From positions 1 to 53,168 of the forward strand of contig DAIPIU010000013.1 of the NCBI GenBank assembly GCA_036770645.1: a stretch of DNA of 53,168 bases, in the 5' to 3' direction. The notes under the pieces were generated by a model, which ran no database searches, was not told where the DNA came from, and saw only the letters and a program-made list of their open reading frames with translations. The position numbers and the translations under genes are program-made. The stretch comes from Rubrimonas sp036770645. GTDB lineage: Bacteria > Pseudomonadota > Alphaproteobacteria > Rhodobacterales > Rhodobacteraceae. Below are positions 52,507-53,168 of the stretch, in pieces (the first letter of the stretch is position 1; the number at the start of each line of letters is the position of its first letter).

Positions 52507-53168
52507 CGCGCCAGCGGCGCGCGGCGATACCCCACCGCCTCGCCGACATGGGCGCGCAGCACCCGCGGCGCGCCCGCCAGATCCGCGATGGTCCGCGCCA
52601 GCCGCAGCGCGCGGTTGTAGCCGCGCGCGGTCAGCCGCAGTTTCTCCGCCGCCCGGTCGAGCAGCGCCCGCGCCTCGCCGTCCAGCGCCGCGACCGCCTC
52701 CAGCGCCGCCCCGTCGGCCTCGGCGTTCAGCCGCGCGGGCGAGCCCAGCGCGGCATAGCGCGCCCGCTGCGCCGCCCGCGCCGCCGCCACGCGCGCCGCG
52801 ATGGGGGCGGACGCCTCGCCCCGCGGCGCGCGCGACAGCTCGGCCGGGCTCACGGCCGGCGTCTCGATCTGGATGTCGATGCGGTCGAGCAGCGGCCCGG
52901 ACAGCCGCGCCTGATAGTCCAGCCCGCAACCCGGCGCGCGCGAGCAGGCCAGCGCCGGATCGGCCAGATGCCCGCAGCGGCAGGGGTTCATCGCCGCCAC
53001 CAGCTGCACGCGGCTGGGATAGCGCACATGGGCATTGGCGCGGGCCACCATGGTCTCGCCCGCCTCCAGCGGCTGGCGCAGGCTCTCCAGCACCGGCCGC
53101 GCGAATTCGGGCAGCTCGTCCAGGAACAGCACCCCGCAATGGGCCAGCGACACCTCGCCGGGCGCGGC
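52503..53168 (-). CDS. comM: YifB/ComM-type Mg-chelatase-like AAA ATPase (partial, 5' end off window)
   Basis: The last 221 residues of an AAA+ helicase-like protein related to ComM, which promotes branch migration during natural transformation. The frame enters from the right edge with PGEVSLAHCGVLFLDELPEF (Walker B), then VAAMNPCRCGHL, RLSGPLLDRIDI and the YifB C-terminal region RGYNRALRLARTIADLAG. The Walker A and N-terminal domain are outside. A GTA host may use ComM-type proteins to recombine incoming DNA, but that is inference. Confidence 0.93.
   Translation of the reverse strand, partial: AAPGEVSLAHCGVLFLDELPEFARPVLESLRQPLEAGETMVARANAHVRYPSRVQLVAAMNPCRCGHLADPALACSRAPGCGLDYQARLSGPLLDRIDIQIETPAVSPAELSRAPRGEASAPIAARVAAARAAQRARYAALGSPARLNAEADGAALEAVAALDGEARALLDRAAEKLRLTARGYNRALRLARTIADLAGAPRVLRAHVGEAVGYRRAPLAR

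Overview
The window is very GC-rich DNA with dense, short-gap gene packing. It comes from a phototrophic alphaproteobacterium, almost certainly Rhodobacterales (Rhodobacter/Rhodovulum-like). Three things point there: bacteriochlorophyll genes (bchC, bchG, bchP), spheroidene-type carotenoid genes (crtC, crtD, crtE, crtF), and a complete Rhodobacter-capsulatus-type gene transfer agent (GTA) cluster beside fabF-mltG.

Layout. 1-5351: a piece of photosynthesis gene cluster. crtE-crtF-bchC run leftward (bchC is cut by the window edge) and crtD-crtC run rightward from a shared control region with PpsR/CrtJ-type TGT-N12-ACA sites. 5498-15908: a long leftward housekeeping block, read in transcription order as rpsF-rpsR-rplI, then dnaB-alr-mlaE-mlaF-orf-radA-cvpA, then purF-SDR, with many ATGA/GTGA stop-start overlaps. 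16129-20606: rightward fatty-acid genes fabD-fabG-acpP-fabF and the murein transglycosylase mltG.

20629-35084: the GTA. A strong sigma70-like promoter is followed within about 30 bp by an intrinsic terminator, then g1 to g15 (small and large terminase, portal, protease, capsid, connectors, tail tube, chaperones, tape measure, distal tail, hub, peptidase, megatron). A DUF2793 tail-fibre-like gene and one small gene follow. g3.5 of the R. capsulatus cluster is absent. No lysis gene, integrase or GTA regulator lies in the window, so control and release must be encoded elsewhere.

35003-41018: a sterol-desaturase-family gene, a gamma-glutamylcyclotransferase-like gene, dnaE, methylmalonyl-CoA epimerase, DUF1467, DUF167 and a tiny secreted protein with a strong terminator. 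41074-44547: etfA, etfB, a cobalamin adenosyltransferase, a small membrane protein and an SDR, all leftward. 44649-46889: parC. 46944-50375: a second photosynthesis piece, bchG-(PucC-family gene)-bchP. 50380-53168: an unknown membrane protein, ppk2, a DUF488 gene and the 3' part of a YifB/ComM ATPase gene.

The two photosynthesis pieces are about 41.6 kb apart, so the cluster that is contiguous in Rhodobacter is split here. No tRNA, rRNA, IS element or CRISPR array was seen, and no gene-free stretch exceeds 300 bases. The most interesting regulatory signals are the GTA promoter-terminator pair, a perfect GNRA-type hairpin after the capsid gene, two similar palindrome-bearing elements abutting the stop codons of two unrelated genes, and possible leaderless starts for bchG and parC.
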